A stretch of 64,000 bases of DNA from Brevibacterium sp. RIT 803 (GTDB taxonomy: Bacteria > Actinomycetota > Actinomycetes > Actinomycetales > Brevibacteriaceae). Below the pieces are notes generated by a model. That model was not told where the DNA came from. It was given only the letters and a program-made list of their open reading frames with translations, and searched no databases. The position numbers and the translations under genes are program-made. Where the stretch lies: assembly GCF_016892625.1 (NCBI RefSeq), contig NZ_JAFEMW010000002.1:186001-250000 (forward strand), given 5' to 3'. The number at the start of each line of letters is the position of its first letter. Position 1 is the first letter of the stretch. This document shows, piece after piece, positions 15,822 to 26,300 of the stretch.

Positions 15822-17837
15822 CCCTGACCCATAGAGTTCGAGTTTGGTGGCACCGACTCCAGGGATCTTCGCCAACGATGTCATGTCCTGCGGTCTGATC
15901 TCTGCGATCGCGGAGATCGATGTGTCGGTGAGGACGAGATAGGGAGGCAACCCCTGTTCCAAACCGACACGGACCCGCCATCGTCGCAGTCGGTCGAGGA
16001 GTTCAAGGTCGATGTCGGCGGGGCAGTTCGCACACCTGGACAGGGCTCGGTCGACTTGGGATACGAGCACCTTGCCACACGATCTGCAGCGATTCATCGC
16101 CACCGAGGTCGCAGTCCCACGACCCTGACCCACCGTCTGATCGACTCGCCCGAGTTCGCTGAGGAATCGGGACGGCTTACGTGGTCGCTGCTTGGAGTCG
16201 TGGCGTGACTGTGACCAGCTCAAGCTGAGGTCACGGCCCGCACGGGTCAGGGCCACATAGAACAGACGCCGCTCCTCAGCCACCGTTCGCGGCGTCTGGG
16301 CATAGCTGATCGGCAACAGGCCCTCGCTGAGCCCGACGAGGTGCACACTGTCCCATTCAAGACCTTTGGCCGCGTGAAATGAGGCCAGGGTGACACCCTC
16401 GATATCAGGGGCGAATTGGTGTTCGGCTCGATCGCTGAGGTCTGCGAGAAACGTTTCCAGTGGCACCGGCAGCTCAGATCCTGACTGATGTGTCTCGGCC
16501 AGATCGACCAGGGCCTTCAGAGATTCCCATTTCTGTCTGCTTGCGCCTGCCGCGGGTGGTTTGCTCGAGTACCCCAGGGACACCAGCACCTCGGCGACGA
16601 CCTCCGGTAGGGGCCTGCCGCTCGAGGTAGCGCGGGCCGCTTTCAGCATGAGGACGGCTTCTTTGACTTCCTTGCGCGCGAAGTACCTCTCCCCGCCTCG
16701 CAGAACGTACGGGATTCCGGCTGCCGCCAGAGCCTGCTCATAAGCGGGACTCTGTCCATTCGTGCGGAAGAGAATCGCGATGTTTCGTGGTCGCCGGCCG
16801 GCATTGATCTCGGCAGAGATGGCCTTGACGACCCCGGCGGCTTCAGCGTCATCGGTCGGATACTCGGTCATCGCCGGCTGCTGTCCCTCGGGATTGTCTG
16901 TGCGCAGGGTCAGCGCCTCGCGGGATGTGTGCCGAAGCAGGTTGTTCGCCGTCGACACAATCGCCTTCGTCGACCGATAGTTGCGGACCAGCTGGATCGT
17001 CGTCGACGTCGGCAGTGAGGCGTCGAGGGTCCTCAGCAGTGAAGAGTCTGCTCCGGCGAACGAATAGATCGTCTGGGCCGGGTCACCGACTACGCAGAGG
17101 TTGTCGCGTGGCCCCAGCCAACGCGAGAGCACATCATATTGGAGGGGTGAGACGTCTTGGAACTCGTCGACGACGAAGTGTCGGTACTGATCACGAATGT
17201 CTGCTGCGATGGCTGGGTATTCTGCGAGCATTCCGTCCAGAACGAGCAGAACGTCTTCGAAGTCCATCAACCGGCCGCGTGTCTTCGCTTCGCTGTATGC
17301 CTCGAAGATGCGCACCATGTCTTCGACGCCCAATTGTCCGGGAAGATCGCGTGCGGCGGCTTGGGTGGCATAGTCATCGACACCGAGGAGGGACGCGGCA
17401 GAGAATTCGAGTTCAGAGGCCACATCTCGATTCAGTTCCCGGCTGGTCTCGATCCCCATGCTCTGCAGCACCGAACCGAGGATCCCCGCCTTATTGTCAA
17501 TGATTCGGGGGAAGTCTCCGGTCGCAAACCGATCCCAGAAGAAGCGCAGCTGGCGAAGAGCTGCCGAGTGAAAGGTTCGGGCCTGGACAGCGGGAACTCC
17601 GAGGTCGCGCAGCCGAGACCGCATCTCTCCCGCTGCCTTGGCTGTGAAGGTCAGAGCCAGAACGTGATTGGGAGGGAACTCATCGGTGGCAATGCCGTAG
17701 GCGATGCGATGGGTCATGGCACGGGTCTTGCCCGTCCCGGCTCCGGCCAGGACGATCACCGGTGTGGAGAACTGGGTGGCGACCTCTTTCTGCTCCTCGT
17801 CGAGAGCGTCGAGGAGCGCTGCTGCCTGAGCGTTCAA
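15798..17837 (-). CDS. uvrD2: ATP-dependent DNA helicase UvrD2 (SF1A, with HRDC domain)
   Basis: A 679-residue UvrD/Rep-type 3'-5' DNA helicase for repair. Motif I (GAGTGKT, residues 32-38), motif Ia (ALTFTAKAAGEM), motif II DEFQD, motif III (VVGDPAQTIYSFAGAD), motif IV (RNYRS) and motif VI (LFYVALTRAG) are intact. A four-Cys zinc segment (CRSCGKVL, then CANC) and a C-terminal HRDC domain complete the actinobacterial UvrD2 architecture. The start is TTG at 17837, whose last two bases form the first two of the nudC TGA stop, so it is coupled to nudC. Confidence 0.94.
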   Translation of the reverse strand: MNAQAAALLDALDEEQKEVATQFSTPVIVLAGAGTGKTRAMTHRIAYGIATDEFPPNHVLALTFTAKAAGEMRSRLRDLGVPAVQARTFHSAALRQLRFFWDRFATGDFPRIIDNKAGILGSVLQSMGIETSRELNRDVASELEFSAASLLGVDDYATQAAARDLPGQLGVEDMVRIFEAYSEAKTRGRLMDFEDVLLVLDGMLAEYPAIAADIRDQYRHFVVDEFQDVSPLQYDVLSRWLGPRDNLCVVGDPAQTIYSFAGADSSLLRTLDASLPTSTTIQLVRNYRSTKAIVSTANNLLRHTSREALTLRTDNPEGQQPAMTEYPTDDAEAAGVVKAISAEINAGRRPRNIAILFRTNGQSPAYEQALAAAGIPYVLRGGERYFARKEVKEAVLMLKAARATSSGRPLPEVVAEVLVSLGYSSKPPAAGASRQKWESLKALVDLAETHQSGSELPVPLETFLADLSDRAEHQFAPDIEGVTLASFHAAKGLEWDSVHLVGLSEGLLPISYAQTPRTVAEERRLFYVALTRAGRDLSLSWSQSRHDSKQRPRKPSRFLSELGRVDQTVGQGRGTATSVAMNRCRSCGKVLVSQVDRALSRCANCPADIDLELLDRLRRWRVRVGLEQGLPPYLVLTDTSISAIAEIRPQDMTSLAKIPGVGATKLELYGSGLLSLLVD

Positions 17838-18811
17838 ATGTTGTCCAACCAGCTGTAGAGGAGCTGTCCTGCGATCGAGACGAGTCCAGGCGCCCGGACT
17901 GTGCCGCGTTCGATGGCTGCGAGCAGTTCCTCACGCGTGAACCAGGTCAAGGTGGCGATTTCAGCCTCGTCGGCGGCGAATTCGAGACTCGGAGCTTCAG
18001 CTGAGAAGCCGAGCATGAGTGAGCACGGGAACGGCCAGGGTTGGGACCCGAGGTACTTCGGATCCACAACTTCGACGTGGGCCTCTTCGAACACCTCACG
18101 AATGACTGCGTGCTCCAAGGTCTCACCGGGTTCGACGAATCCGGCCAGCAGGGAGTAGCGGTCGACTTCCCACGCCGCATTGTTTCCCAGCAGCACTCTT
18201 TCGACACCGGCCTCGTCCGTGTTGATGATGAGGACGATCACAGCAGGGTCGGTACGAGGGAAATGTTCGCTGCCGTTGTCTGGGTCTGTTCTCACCCAGC
18301 CGCCGAGGGTGGGACGGGTCGGCTGCCCCGTCCGGGGCGAGAACTGGTGGGCTCTGTGCCAATTGCCCAGGCCCACGATCTCGCATGCCAGGGACACCTG
18401 CACGTCATCGAGGGACTCGGCCAACTGACGCAGCGGCATCCACATAGGCTCGGCGCTGTCGATGCCCTCCCCCGGCGCGGTCAGCAGATCTGTGGCGTCG
18501 CGGGCACGAGAAGTTGCCAGCCAGGTGTCGAGTCGGCTGCGACCGGAATCATCAAGGGAGACCCCGATGTACCGGTTTCCTTCGTCGTCGCGGCCGAGGT
18601 AGATCTCTGTCTGCTCCTCCGGAACCATTCCGGGATCGCTGATGAACAGGCCCCCGGCCGCCACGAGGAGTGACCCACGATGTTCGAACACGGGTGTTGC
18701 TCCGCTGGCCCACAGCTCCTGCAGGTCACCGTCCTGACCCCGAGAGAGATGGTCTCGATCGATCCCATGGCGGGCCAGACTGATCGGCTTCACGAGTGGC
18801 AGTGGCTTCAT
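17834..18811 (-). CDS. nudC: NADH pyrophosphatase / NAD-cap hydrolase NudC (zinc ribbon degenerate)
   Basis: A 325-residue Nudix enzyme expected to cleave NAD(H) to NMN(H) and AMP, and possibly NAD caps on RNA. The Nudix box (GFVEPGETLEHAVIREVFEE, then AHVEV) is followed by the NudC-specific SQPWPFPCSLMLGF motif. The family zinc ribbon is recognisable (GNWHRAHQF, then PRTG, GGWVRTDPDNGSEHFPRTDP), but its cysteines are replaced: FCPRCG is here FSPRTG and the following Cys is also gone. The ATG at 18811 is favoured; a GTG three codons earlier is possible. It overlaps the uvrD2 start. The nudC-uvrD2 pair is conserved in actinobacteria. Confidence 0.9.
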   Translation of the reverse strand: MKPLPLVKPISLARHGIDRDHLSRGQDGDLQELWASGATPVFEHRGSLLVAAGGLFISDPGMVPEEQTEIYLGRDDEGNRYIGVSLDDSGRSRLDTWLATSRARDATDLLTAPGEGIDSAEPMWMPLRQLAESLDDVQVSLACEIVGLGNWHRAHQFSPRTGQPTRPTLGGWVRTDPDNGSEHFPRTDPAVIVLIINTDEAGVERVLLGNNAAWEVDRYSLLAGFVEPGETLEHAVIREVFEEAHVEVVDPKYLGSQPWPFPCSLMLGFSAEAPSLEFAADEAEIATLTWFTREELLAAIERGTVRAPGLVSIAGQLLYSWLDNI

Positions 18812-18916
18812 GCCCTCCACGATAACTCAGGGCCATGACGTAGGAAGTGTGGGTGCTGACACGCTCAACAGCCGAATCTCCGGTCTCCGGCCGCGCCAGA
18901 CGGTAGATTGGGGAGG

Positions 18917-20077
18917 GTGAATACCAAGGCGCTCAAGTTGGCAGCTGTCGCGGCAACGATGCTCGAAGACTTTACCCCGACGCAGTGGGTCCCCCTGCCG
19001 TCACTGGGGTTGGGAGTCAGAGTGCTGCTTGACGACGGTCAGCAGCAGTTGGTCGCGACGGCACAGACGAGTCTCGATCGATCCGCAGACACCGGTTCAG
19101 CCGCTGAAGCTGCTCGAATCTACGACACGATGTACCCGCATGCCGGATTCACCTGGCCCCATCTGCGCGCGATCATTGAGGTCGAAGCCGACTACTTCGA
19201 TACTTCTGCACCCATCACTGTCACTCTCATCGAACCCTTGCCCGGTGCCCCCGTAGGCGATCAGGCCATTGCTGACATCGCGCGGGCGAGCTCGTTGGCA
19301 CAGGCCCTGGCCACCCTGCATTCGGCGGCTCCGGAATCAATCTCCGAGGCGGGGTTCCCCGTCGAAGACCCGTCCCGTTTCCAATTTCAGATCTTGGAGC
19401 GACTTGATCAGGCCGCAGCCACGGGCCGGGTGCCGGCAGATCTGCTCCAGCACTGGGAAGAGGAGTTCGAGAAGGTCTCCCTGTGGCGCTTCCTCGCCAC
19501 CCCCATCCACGGAGCGATCGACGAGACGAGCGTCTACACCGATCAGGAGCGGGTGCTCGCGCTGTCGGGAATCGAACGGCTGCGGGTCTCCGATCCTGCC
19601 ATCGATCTGGCCGCAGCCTCTGCGCTCATCGACCCTGCCGCTGTCCCGACCTTCTTCAGCGAATACAGAAACTCACGTCCCCGCGCCGACGAACATGTGA
19701 TCACTCGTGCCGAACTGTTGGCCGAGTTCGCTGTCCTTGACTGGCTCCTCGAAGCAGTGGATTCCGGCGATGAGGAGGCAGTACAGGACGCGGGTGAACT
19801 GCTGTCCTCGTTCAATGACGTCCTCTTCGCGAAGGACGCAGCAGGCCCCAACGCTGCTTCCGGCGGTCTGGCGGCCGCACGCTCCGACCACGGCTCAGCT
19901 CCAGAAGCGGATGCACTGCCGAAAGAGCGCGAGCCGGAGCCGAAGAGCAAGCCGCAGTCCGATGCGGGAGTGGAGACCGAGAACGTCATCGATGAAGAGT
20001 CCGCACCGGACGACGTTCAAACAGGTGACGCTGAGCCCGATGACACGGAACCAGACGACGGAGTTCTCCGCCCCTGA
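18917..20077 (+). CDS. Aminoglycoside-phosphotransferase-fold protein with acidic tail
   Basis: A 386-residue protein. Residues 1-290 resemble the APH/macrolide phosphotransferase fold: VTLIEPLPGAP in a hinge-like position, SSLAQALATLHS, then a catalytic-loop-like TPIHGAIDETSVYTD and the metal-site-like VSDPAIDLAAASAL, where HGDL and DxD are altered to HGAI and DPAID. The last 90 residues are low-complexity and acidic (Glu-Pro-Lys then Asp-Asp-Thr repeats). Substrate unknown; a resistance role is not implied. GTG 18917 is chosen because TAGATT lies seven bases upstream and no spaced ribosome site exists; TTG at 18908 is the alternative. It stands between nudC and adnB, opposite in direction to both. 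Confidence 0.65.
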   Translation: MNTKALKLAAVAATMLEDFTPTQWVPLPSLGLGVRVLLDDGQQQLVATAQTSLDRSADTGSAAEAARIYDTMYPHAGFTWPHLRAIIEVEADYFDTSAPITVTLIEPLPGAPVGDQAIADIARASSLAQALATLHSAAPESISEAGFPVEDPSRFQFQILERLDQAAATGRVPADLLQHWEEEFEKVSLWRFLATPIHGAIDETSVYTDQERVLALSGIERLRVSDPAIDLAAASALIDPAAVPTFFSEYRNSRPRADEHVITRAELLAEFAVLDWLLEAVDSGDEEAVQDAGELLSSFNDVLFAKDAAGPNAASGGLAAARSDHGSAPEADALPKEREPEPKSKPQSDAGVETENVIDEESAPDDVQTGDAEPDDTEPDDGVLRP

Positions 20078-20138
20078 TCCGAACCTGACCCTGAGCTGAG
20101 GACCAGATCCGCTCGCCCGCTCAGACTGTGTCACCGCC

Positions 20139-23100
20139 TCATGTGCTGTCGTTGTCCTCCAGCCACGCAACGATCTCGGATTCCTCCGGAAGCTGAGTGA
20201 ACTTCACAATGTCGTCGCTGCCGACGAAGTAGAAGGTTCCCGTCACCTCGGCGATTTCGGGATGGACCCGTTGGATGGCGAAACGGTAGAGAGCCAGCTG
20301 CCACTTCATCACCTCAAGCGTCTTCTCATCCGGCAGTTTCGAGGTCTTCCAGTCGACGACTTCAGCATGATCGCCGGTGATGAAGACCGCATCGATCTTC
20401 CCGGGGACTCTGAATCGGCCGAGGACCAGTTCGAATGACATTTCGATGTGGTCGGCATGCCTGCTCGCGAACTCGGAGTCGATGAACGTCTGCTGCAGAC
20501 GCTCGATCGTGGTTCTGTCGATGGCCTGAACCTGCTGTTCGTCGTCGATGTCGATGCTCGCCTGTCCGAAATGCTGCTCGACCCAGGAGTGGAAGGTGGT
20601 CCCGATCTCTGCGGCTCGGCTCGGCGGATTCGGGATCGGGCGCAGTGTCTGGGTGATGAACTGCTGTGGATCCCTGCGCCACGAGACTAGAGCAGTTGCC
20701 GACAGTCGATCCGGGACGCTTCCGGTGGTTGCTGTACCTGGGCGGCTGCTGATCCGCAGTGCCTGTCGCGCATAGTCGCCCACGAGTCCCGGGCGCTGTG
20801 CCAGTTCGTCAAGACCGGCTGGTGCAGCGGAGGTGACCCACTCGGCCGCGCGTCGGGCCGTGAACACACGTTCTGTTCGCGGCACGGGCCACATGCTTGT
20901 CTCGATACGGTCCTCCGCGGATTCTTCGGCAGGTTCCGGCATCTCGACGTCGCGCTGCAGCACTTCGATCGCCTCGGTCAGGAACGGGGACGGCTCGTCA
21001 GGGTTGGCTCTGGCACCCATCAGTTCTGCACCCAACCACAGATAGTGCTTGGCCCGGGTGAATGCGACGTAGGCGAGGCGCCGCTCTTCTTCCTCGTGTG
21101 CATCGGCGATGGCTGGTTTGATGAATTCGTTGACCCATTCGTCGAGTGCCTTCTTCGTATCGAAGTCGGCGGTGCGGAGATCATAGTCAACCAAATGCGC
21201 GCGGTCACCTCGCAGCGGATACGGCAGAGCGGTTCTGTCCATCCACCCTTCTTTGTCACGCGGTTCCGTCGGGAAGTCCTTGACTACCAGTGACGGCACA
21301 GCGACCGCATCGAATTCGAGGCCCTTCGAGGCGTGCACTGTCATGATGTCGATCGCGTCGGAGGCGGAATTCGATTCGGCCACGCTCAGCGAGTCCTTCG
21401 CCTCCATCAAGGTCAGCCACTCCAGGAAACCCGACACCGATGGCTGGTCATCGGTTGCCGAATACTGGCTTGCTGCTGACAAGAGGGAATCGATCGCTGA
21501 GCGATGAAGATTGCGCAGCGAATCACTCAGCCCCCAGATATCGGAGTCGACTCCGGTTTCCGTCATCGCGGTGCGGATGATCGAGGCGATGGTGCCGGAA
21601 CCGGAGCGGACATGACGCAGAGCTCGTGCCAGCTTCACCAGCCGTTCCAGTGCCATCGAGCTCAGCCCCGAAGTGCGGAAGTTATTCACCATGGCTCGTG
21701 CGCCCGCGATATTCGCCGAACCTGCAAGTGCCTCGGAGAGATCGACGAGTTCGTCAAGGCCTTCGACGATCGTGGGCTGATCGATGGCCTCGGGCACAAT
21801 ACCCGTGCCGTCAGGGCTCTCCCCCAGGAGCTCGGTCAGTCGCAGGTCGTTCTGCTTCCGGGTGAATGTCTGCAATGCGGCGATGTCTGTGGCGCCCAGA
21901 CCCAGCAGACGTCCGCTGATCAGCCTCATCAGACTGTCGCCGGCCATCGGGTCGACTGCGGCAGTGAGGACTGCCCGCAGATCGGCGACGAAAGGGTCAC
22001 TCAGGAGACCTGAAGAGCCATGCACGTGAACGGCGTGGCCCGCAGCCTCGAGCGCCGCGGCGACGGGCGCAAAGTGGGCGCGTTTGCGGCACAGGACCGC
22101 TGTCGACGATCCTGCGGGCAGTGTGGCCACCCATTCTGTCAGTGACCGGAGTCCGACGGTGAGGAAGTCGGCATCATGCGCCCCCGAGCTGACGTCGATG
22201 ACCACGTCACCGTCTCCTGCTCCGGTGCGAGCTGTCAGCGGCTTTTCCCGGCTCCCGGCCAGTCCGTCCGCTGTCCGGTTGGCGACCTTCAGGATCGTGT
22301 GGTCGTTGCGCCAGCTGGTGCTCAATGTCAGCGGCGCCACGTTCGAGAAGTCTGCTGAGAAGCGGATCATGTTGTCAGCGCTGGCACCGCGCCAACCGTA
22401 GATGGCCTGTCTGGGATCTCCCACGGCTGTCACCGCGGTGGAATGGAACAGATCGCGCAGCAGTTTCAGCTGGGCGACTGAGGTGTCTTGGAACTCATCG
22501 AGGAGAACGATTGACCACCGCTGCTGTTCGGCACTGCGAGCGGCAGGCACTTCGTCGAGGATGCGTTGTGCGAACCGAACCTGGTCCGAGAAGTCCATGG
22601 CCAAGTTGCGACGTTTGGCGTTCATATATGCGCCGGCCAATTTCGCTGTCTTGATCTTTGCTTCGAGTTTGGCCCGGCGACCATTGGGGTCCACGGGTTT
22701 GCCCTTGCCTGAGACCAGTGCGTGCAGACACTGGTCGAGATAGTCAGTGACTTCCTCGACGTCGCGACCGTGGTCATTCATCGCCGCTGCCAGCGAGATG
22801 ATGTCGGCGATCATCGTCTCTCGTGCGAAGTTGCCGGGGATCTCCTCTGTTGAGGTTGAGTCGATGATCGAGCCGGCGATTGTGTGAGCAGCGGCGTCAT
22901 CAAGGAGCACGGTCTCGGGTTCGATGCCGATGCTGACTCCGTGCTCGCTGACGATCGAGGCCGCATAGGAGTTGTACGTCGAGACTGTGGGGTTATCGAG
23001 ACCAGGAAGGCTCATGTCGGAACCCAGCCCGAGGCTATGGCGCAGACGGGCCAAGAGCACCCTGATCCGACCACCCAGTTCACCCACGGCCTTCCGAGTG

Positions 23101-23324
23101 AAGGTGAGTCCCAAGATCTCTTCGGGCGCGACGAAGCCATTGGCTACGAGCCACACCACCCGTTGGGAGATCACTGTCGTCTTGCCAGAACCGGCACCGG
23201 CAGTGACCTTCATCGACTGCTGGGGGTCGGCTTCGATGATGATTCGCTGCTCTTCGCTCGGGGGGAACGCCTGAGCAGGGTCGGCGGCGGTCAGGCGGGC
23301 CAGCTGTTCTGCGGTGAAGCGCAT
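20139..23324 (-). CDS. adnB: AdnB-type helicase-nuclease (UvrD-like motor plus RecB-like nuclease)
   Basis: A 1061-residue subunit of the AdnAB double-strand-break resection machine. The motor domain has GAGSGKT (about 43-49), LGLTFTRKAVGEL, a canonical DEFQD (about residue 280), VGDPRQAIYGWRGA, a motif V-like VHASKGLEFDAV and YVAFTRAK. The C-terminal PD-(D/E)XK nuclease has the DAVF and EVVDWKTSK metal and catalytic residues. By comparison with mycobacterial AdnAB, this subunit drives translocation. ATG at 23324 is chosen because it overlaps the adnA TGA (TGATG); a longer frame to 23390 only shadows adnA. Confidence 0.92.
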   Translation of the reverse strand: MRFTAEQLARLTAADPAQAFPPSEEQRIIIEADPQQSMKVTAGAGSGKTTVISQRVVWLVANGFVAPEEILGLTFTRKAVGELGGRIRVLLARLRHSLGLGSDMSLPGLDNPTVSTYNSYAASIVSEHGVSIGIEPETVLLDDAAAHTIAGSIIDSTSTEEIPGNFARETMIADIISLAAAMNDHGRDVEEVTDYLDQCLHALVSGKGKPVDPNGRRAKLEAKIKTAKLAGAYMNAKRRNLAMDFSDQVRFAQRILDEVPAARSAEQQRWSIVLLDEFQDTSVAQLKLLRDLFHSTAVTAVGDPRQAIYGWRGASADNMIRFSADFSNVAPLTLSTSWRNDHTILKVANRTADGLAGSREKPLTARTGAGDGDVVIDVSSGAHDADFLTVGLRSLTEWVATLPAGSSTAVLCRKRAHFAPVAAALEAAGHAVHVHGSSGLLSDPFVADLRAVLTAAVDPMAGDSLMRLISGRLLGLGATDIAALQTFTRKQNDLRLTELLGESPDGTGIVPEAIDQPTIVEGLDELVDLSEALAGSANIAGARAMVNNFRTSGLSSMALERLVKLARALRHVRSGSGTIASIIRTAMTETGVDSDIWGLSDSLRNLHRSAIDSLLSAASQYSATDDQPSVSGFLEWLTLMEAKDSLSVAESNSASDAIDIMTVHASKGLEFDAVAVPSLVVKDFPTEPRDKEGWMDRTALPYPLRGDRAHLVDYDLRTADFDTKKALDEWVNEFIKPAIADAHEEEERRLAYVAFTRAKHYLWLGAELMGARANPDEPSPFLTEAIEVLQRDVEMPEPAEESAEDRIETSMWPVPRTERVFTARRAAEWVTSAAPAGLDELAQRPGLVGDYARQALRISSRPGTATTGSVPDRLSATALVSWRRDPQQFITQTLRPIPNPPSRAAEIGTTFHSWVEQHFGQASIDIDDEQQVQAIDRTTIERLQQTFIDSEFASRHADHIEMSFELVLGRFRVPGKIDAVFITGDHAEVVDWKTSKLPDEKTLEVMKWQLALYRFAIQRVHPEIAEVTGTFYFVGSDDIVKFTQLPEESEIVAWLEDNDST

Positions 23325-26300
23325 CAGGACTCTTCCAACGTCTGGGGCCCGATTGCCGGGCAGGAGGTGCGCACAGGACAGCTCAGGCATTTCTGAGGCT
23401 CGACCCTGGCTGGAAACTGGGCAGCCCGCATACGATCGGAGACACCGTTGATGAGATCGCGGGCCCAGCCCGGATCCTCGTCGATCTCGAGCGCGGACTG
23501 CTCTCTCGTCGTCTGCTTGGAGTTGCGCAGGAACACGAGTTCGGCACCGTACGCCTTGGCGTCGATGACCTGGTCTTCTCCAATGGTGATGGTCCCGGAG
23601 TTGATCGCCTCTTGGTAGACGCCGAGTTGGGCGTGACGGGGCATCTCCTGACCCTTGACCACGTTCTTTCCGGTTTTGAAGTCGACGATCCTGATGCCCT
23701 CTGGCGTCTGCTCGAGCCGATCAAGGCGACCGGTGACCTTCCATTCCTGACCTTTGTCATCAACTCCGGTGGCGTACACCTGGGCTTCGACGCCGATGGG
23801 CTCACCAGGTGCGGTCTTGATGTATTCGCCGAGGCGGTCGGCCATCTTCATCGCCAAGGTGTGTTCGCGATCTCGCTCCCACTCCGCGTCGAACTCGAGC
23901 GTCGTGAACTCCTTGTCCACGTAGTCGCGGATCGCTGAGGGCGGGCCCTGCGGGAAGGTCTCCGCCGCAGCGTGGATGATCGTCCCTAAGCTCTGTGCCA
24001 GGGAACCCGGCCTGTCACCTCCATTGCGGGTGAGGAACCATCGCAGCGAGCAGCCGGTGAAGGACTCGACCTGAGACGGTGAGACTCTCACCGTGTCTTC
24101 GGAGGTGAAGAGAGGCTCGGAGGAGGTGATGTCTTCGGTCTCGCGCCACTGTTCAGGTGGTTCGACCGCAGGGCTCGTGGCAGTCAGTGCCGCCAGCAGC
24201 TGTGCCCAGGCATCCACATCTTCCTCGGGTTCTTCCTGTGCCGGGTCAGCTGCGGCTCTCAGCAGTCGTGCCCGAGTGTGTGCAGCCATCTCTGCCAGGG
24301 ACAGCGGCAGGAGTTCGTCCTCGTGAGTGATCGCGTAGCTGTCCGCATCTTCGGTGCCCTTCGCTGTCCGCGCCGCGATCACGTCGAAGAACGGCGAGGG
24401 GTTGCTCTCAGCATCGGAGATTGCGGTGACGATGACATGCTCTTCGGCGCGAGTCAGCGCCGTGTAGAAGAGTTCGCCCTCTTCACGAAGATTCCTCCGT
24501 TTGGCGTGGGCGTGGTATCCCGGGTCACCGGTCGCAGTCTCACCAGTTGTCAGCACAGAGCTGAGATCATCGAGCCCGAGGATTCCGCCGCGGAGCTTCG
24601 GGTTGGGCCAGACTCCTTCGTTGACCTCGGCGATGATGACGAGAGGGACTCGCAGATGTGCCAGGGATGACGGGGTGCCCACCTGCACATGATCGTCAGT
24701 GCCGGCACGCGCAGCCAGGGAATCCTGCGCAATGTCCTGTTCTGCCACGATCCCGGCGAACGAACGTGCTGTGAATCCGCCACGATCGGAGATCTTCTGC
24801 GCTAAGGTGAACAGCCGCAGCACAGAGTCCAGGTGCGAATTGGCCACGGAATCCGGGTCGCGAAGGGCCTCCGACTGCCATTTCTCTGCGACGTCTGAGG
24901 CCTCCCAGATCATCCAGAGGGCTTGGTGCGGGTCGACCGATCGCACCTCGGCTGCAGCGTGCAGCATCCGGGAGATCGTGGCTAGCCCGGTCGGGGATGC
25001 GTCGTCGACATCGTTGCGCAGCGCCTGTGCCAGCGAGGTCGAACTGTTCGCTGCAGGAAACCTCTTCCTCACCACACGCTTGAACCGTCTGATCTGCACC
25101 GGGTCGAGGCGGACATAGACGCTTCCGGCCAGGTCCAGAGCCTGTGCAGCGATCGATTCGTCGTCGGCGAAGTCCGGGGTGCGTGAGAGCAGCTCGATCA
25201 GCGGTGCGGTGGCGGGGTCGACGCTGAGAGGCTGCATGATGTTCGCGGTCGCCACACCAGAGGCACTCAGTTCGTTCGCGACGACTCGAGCTGTCGACGT
25301 GTTGCGACACAGCACAGCCACATCCGACCATGAATGCCCGTCTTCGACGAAGCTCGTCACTCGACGTGCCAGGTATCGGTAGCTCGAAGCTGCGCCCTCG
25401 AAAACATGGGTCTCCACCGTATCTGGCAGGTCACGCGAAAACGCGAGGACAGCGTCATCAACGGCATCGACAACCGATTCGGCGGCTGTACAGGCTGCGG
25501 TCTCGTCAGAAGAGTCAACGGCGACAGGAGGGTCATCTGAGGTGCCGGGCCCGCCGCTGGGGCGTGGCATATGGTGCAACCCCCACCGAGTGGTGATGCG
25601 ACGGCCGAAGTCATCGCTGACGTTGACGATGTCAGGTCCTATGCCCTTCACCTCGGGCAGGATCACGGTGGTGAATCCATCGTCGGCAGCACTGCGATCG
25701 ACGATCGAGGCATCAGCACCGTGGAAACGTCCGGTCACGGTCTCCGGACTGCCGAAGAGCGCCAAAGCACTTCCGCGCTCACGCAGCTGCTCAAGCAGAC
25801 CCCAGCTCGCAGCGGGAAAGTCCTGAACTCCGTCGGCAAGGACCACGGTGGGCACCACATCGGGTGCGAAAGTCCAGGCTCGGCCCGCGGTCACCTCGGC
25901 GGGTTCGCGCAGTACCTCGAATGCCGCTCGTGCCAGGACAGTCGCAGAGTCTGTGCCTCCGTAGCCGGGCATGCTCATGATGTCGAGGTATTCATCGAGA
26001 ATCTGGGCCACCGCTTCCCACCTCGGATCGTGATGCCTCTCAAGCGCACGATCGAGCACGCTGCGCCCGAAGTCGAACACGAACTCAGGTGTCTGAGCGG
26101 GCCCGCCGCCGGGGGTCGGGGCAGGAACCCGCACACCGAAATCGAACTCCATGACCCTGTTGAGGAAATCTCGGACCTCGGTCCGAAACGCGGAGGTCGA
26201 TCGCACCTCCGCGGTGATCTCAGCAGGCCAGGCCGGTCCACGGCCGTGGCCGAGTTCATGGCCGGCGAGGAGATCGGCGAGGAACACGTCCTGATCAGCG

